A stretch of 6,617 nucleotides of DNA from Omnitrophica bacterium GWA2_52_8 (GTDB lineage Bacteria > Omnitrophota > Omnitrophia > Omnitrophales > Aquincolibacteriaceae), in NCBI GenBank assembly GCA_001804025.1, contig MHFC01000062.1, positions 6,248 to 12,864 of the forward strand. The letters are read 5' to 3'. Positions 5,501 to 6,617 of this stretch are shown here, one piece after another; within the stretch, counting starts at the first letter, position 1; each line of letters begins with the position of its first letter. A model generated the notes under the pieces. It saw only the letters and a list, made by a program, of their open reading frames with translations. It ran no database searches and was not told where the DNA came from. The position numbers and the translations under genes are program-made.

Positions 5501-6612
5501 TTAAAATCTCCGTTTTTTTGAATCAATGGCCACAACTCTGCGGCGCGTTGATTGTATCTTGAGGCTCGCGATGAACCTCGCAACAGATCAAGGCTTTCCT
5601 GAAGGTATTCCAAAAATGCGCGGTAAGAATGGATCAGTTCCCGCCTGTATTGTGCTTCGGGTGAGCCTTTATAATGAAGCACAAAGACATATCGGGTCCG
5701 GTCGTTACCAAGCGCTTTAATTTTTTCAAGCGCCAGCGAGCGATTTAAATATTCCAGAAAAAAAGTACCGTAGATAACCGCGGCTCCGCTTGATTCCCGG
5801 CCCATAATTTCATTGATTGCGGACATTGAAACATCTTCGATCCTCTCAGGAAGAATCAGCATTTGCGGCACGGCCGCCTGCAATGCCCGCACAGCATCCG
5901 AAGCCGTGAGAGCTGGATCAATCGCGATCACCGGAGGGTGATTGCGGGGCAATTCTTTCATCAGGGCCTTTTCAAAATGCCCGGGACCGATACCAATACC
6001 AATAATGGGCGACACAGCGCTTTCTGCAGGCGTCAATCCTTTAACTGAATTTACAATCAAAGGGATAGCGTTATTGAAAATATGCTGATCCCCGATCCCT
6101 ATTTCGTCCTCACCGGTCAACAAAGGCAAAATGTTCTCTTGCACCGTTTGCAGCCATTCCGGAACACCGTTCACATTTATTCCCGCCTGCTCGGGCCGGC
6201 GCGATTCGGAGCGAAACCCGGAATTCGCAGACACACCTTTTGCAGCCGGTTCGAGATAAATTTTCCCTATTTGTTGAGCCGCCGCCGCAATTTGATCGGG
6301 CGGCCAGCCGAGATCACGGCCGATGGAAAAAACCGGGGCCATAACTGACAACAAGCCGACGATATCGACATCACCATAGGTCGAACCGAGAGCCGCCGTC
6401 GTATTGGCATGAAATGCCGAGAGGCCGATCTGGTCGGCAAGAAAAATCTGCCGGAAATAATCGATGTAAAAACTTACGATCTGTTCTGCGGATAGACGCG
6501 GGGCGGTCATACCTTCGCTTCCGCCGCTGACGTCCGTATCAATATCCAAAAATACATTTGAATCCGCTCCCTGCGGCCGCGCTTCATACGTCCCATAAAG
6601 AAACGCATCCAT
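2539..6612 (-). CDS. Large multidomain protein: methyltransferase-like, kinase-like and C-terminal regions joined by repeat linkers
   Basis: At least 1357 residues. The frame is still open in the 5 bases before ATG 6612, so the true start may lie upstream. Residues 1-160 are of no recognised family. Residues about 180-500 look like a Rossmann SAM-methyltransferase: IIGIGIGPG (203-211, motif I), acidic D232 ending the next strand (VIAID) and a later AAVIYGTFFLEYL strand. Two tandem 40-residue repeats fill 511-590. Residues about 604-935 resemble a protein kinase. K670 (FVLKAV) fits the ATP-binding Lys, YVDVKPEN at 778-785 fits the catalytic loop (D780, N785), and LIDDE at 800-804 stands where DFG is expected, with the metal-binding Asp D802 kept. 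A third repeat covers 952-991. In the C-terminal part, residues 1099-1131 are hydrophobic and end PSAFAAAP, like a signal peptide buried inside. The remainder is helical and unrecognised. Function is unknown. The kinase assignment is the firmer of the two, and activity is not established. Confidence 0.85.
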   Translation of the reverse strand: MDAFLYGTYEARPQGADSNVFLDIDTDVSGGSEGMTAPRLSAEQIVSFYIDYFRQIFLADQIGLSAFHANTTAALGSTYGDVDIVGLLSVMAPVFSIGRDLGWPPDQIAAAAQQIGKIYLEPAAKGVSANSGFRSESRRPEQAGINVNGVPEWLQTVQENILPLLTGEDEIGIGDQHIFNNAIPLIVNSVKGLTPAESAVSPIIGIGIGPGHFEKALMKELPRNHPPVIAIDPALTASDAVRALQAAVPQMLILPERIEDVSMSAINEIMGRESSGAAVIYGTFFLEYLNRSLALEKIKALGNDRTRYVFVLHYKGSPEAQYRRELIHSYRAFLEYLQESLDLLRGSSRASRYNQRAAELWPLIQKNGDFNSAVQFLASEINAAVNSRNQAKGGSLAGAIQGLLRTASSKYLAVLKQFAPFVEDRRIYIPRGILSAEEDRRLRDRFDNLFSSREEVKSYFESQQFENIQVSLKAFEGEAIYFLLEMTARPSAVVRAETRIQSTSPAADAAVQPARGARTLVPDEQVPPVQSLKKSLPGQRSDARTPPDGGVQPALGARTLVPDEQVPPVQSLMKSLPGQRSDARTPPDGGVQPTLGTGSSVARMGPINLILRGPFQHKPQAGSDWPEAWNEELWSRVTEALKLQAIPGASTGHKDIFGIEDADFSGFVLKAVRRMSKRETSQITARTQPEEDKQVRLSARIEAAGLGFKREENIHVIIEDEGSQEEWVLNAYPQRKGEITLLGALNQASQARDEAVRTRVLGDMLDHFNAMLRAGFLYVDVKPENLVYAIDKQGAQRAFLIDDEHVYETSGNRDALLTLLNNRDPFKEGTAGLSPFEHFLYQLILPRQGNKEFKREFENMAVFRAHIFPEISDAEWEDVRGLLAAAMSETAFMAPGPQKIKKFLDLLDENLQYGGNIGLLYNRLRDQFLDYILRTQSGAGRSDARTPPDGGVQQTLGTRTLVPDEQVPPVQSLMKSLPGQRSVARTVVDAAVQPAPETEIPGAEKGVLEAQQSNPALEMFLDGINGRNAVSEIKTQGLSGALQGWKNGAEVRKKDLTDRFNGLSNSISGMDGQTLMALLLNQQQMRVLVEERFRGWEKIINAGFIAGQMIAAGLSTFAGFAVPVPSAFAAAPAATLDETTLALAKILLKHPELLAKAYQKKTGTFLNLQGSGLVVHEAILSAVAAHVSQDEVRNELTSRYERAGVAYMKAHNEPAVHALVRPSFGQLIAVPYDLQRRPLEVNQLRQMGLAGEIHSWVLTDTPFEFPAAPEMRAAIRDHGFTVEAALMSQLTVAGLEFKEALMLLQMFSQAAPLRAELRDAAANAFPQLTWDGVRSGLSYLAGLANEVRAEIQALRSA
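3640..3759 (-). repeat. 120-bp coding repeat module, copy 3 (residues 952-991)
   Basis: It encodes a 40-residue module beginning VQQTLGTRTLVPDEQ and including PPVQSLMKSLPGQR, closing with a diverged SVARTVVDAA. A further RSDARTPPDGG lies just before it (941-951). DNA hairpins: ACCCCGCC/GGCGGGGT at 3758-3777, GCAGAG/CTCTGC at 3681-3703 and ACTTGTTC/GAACAAGT at 3713-3733. It separates the kinase-like region from the C-terminal region. Confidence 0.9.
4843..4962 (-). repeat. 120-bp coding repeat module, copy 2 (residues 551-590)
   Basis: It encodes VQPALGARTLVPDEQ...PPVQSLMKSLPGQR...SDARTPPDGG. It is directly tandem with copy 1 at an exact 120-bp period and is nearly identical in DNA. Hairpins: GCAGAG/CTCTGC at 4884-4906, CACTTGTTC/GAACAAGTG at 4915-4937 and ACCCCGCC/GGCGGGGT at 4961-4980 on its boundary with copy 1; an equivalent hairpin at 4841-4860 marks its other end. 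A partial unit (VQPTLG, then SSVAR) follows toward the kinase-like region. Confidence 0.92.
4963..5082 (-). repeat. 120-bp coding repeat module, copy 1 (residues 511-550)
   Basis: The first full module after the methyltransferase-like region. It differs from copy 2 at only a few bases, for example TTTCTTTAAA instead of TTTCATTAAA in the central hairpin loop (giving SLKKSL against SLMKSL). A diverged AADAA lies just before it in the protein, where other copies have PPDGG, which suggests an older decayed unit. Confidence 0.92.
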
Positions 6613-6617
6613 CGACA

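Overview
All genes that can be recognised in this 6.6 kb stretch lie on the minus strand, so the text runs from high to low coordinates. The probable source is an uncultivated Gram-negative-type bacterium. A PVC or Omnitrophota-like lineage is my guess, from the style of a very long multidomain protein with proline-rich repeats, small accessory genes and many palindromic repeats. No phylogenetic marker here settles this.

The upper two thirds (2539-6612, possibly open beyond the window edge) is one long reading frame of at least 1357 codons. It joins a degenerate SAM-methyltransferase-like region, a protein-kinase-like region and a C-terminal region with a buried signal-peptide-like hydrophobic segment. 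Nearly identical 40-residue, 120-bp repeat modules sit exactly at the domain boundaries: two in tandem, then a third. At DNA level each module carries three hairpins.

Below it lies a small accessory stretch. A remnant (2463-2486) resembles a nucleotidyltransferase gene. A good sigma70-type promoter (2425-2453) precedes about 155 nt that can fold into a multi-branched RNA (2262-2418). Next comes a minimal nucleotidyltransferase gene split by one in-frame TAG (1664-2167). A 57-codon gene (1494-1667) follows with an ATGA overlap.

Region 1148-1493 contains no gene. It holds two perfect 18-bp palindromes, one copy of a dispersed repeat also found at 2174-2250, and a strong promoter (1395-1423) that probably drives tRNA-Leu(CAA) (1064-1147). 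About 130 bp further on, after a possible terminator overlapping a possible promoter, leuS (leucyl-tRNA synthetase) begins at 933 and runs off the left edge. A 132-bp palindromic element is inserted in frame in its editing domain, adding about 44 residues.

The most notable theme is palindromic DNA elements living inside reading frames: the leuS insert and the three modules of the large protein. They recall the Rickettsia palindromic elements but have different sequences. The tRNA-Leu/leuS pair supplies both substrate and enzyme for leucine charging. The nucleotidyltransferase and 57-codon gene look like a small two-gene module, apparently damaged.
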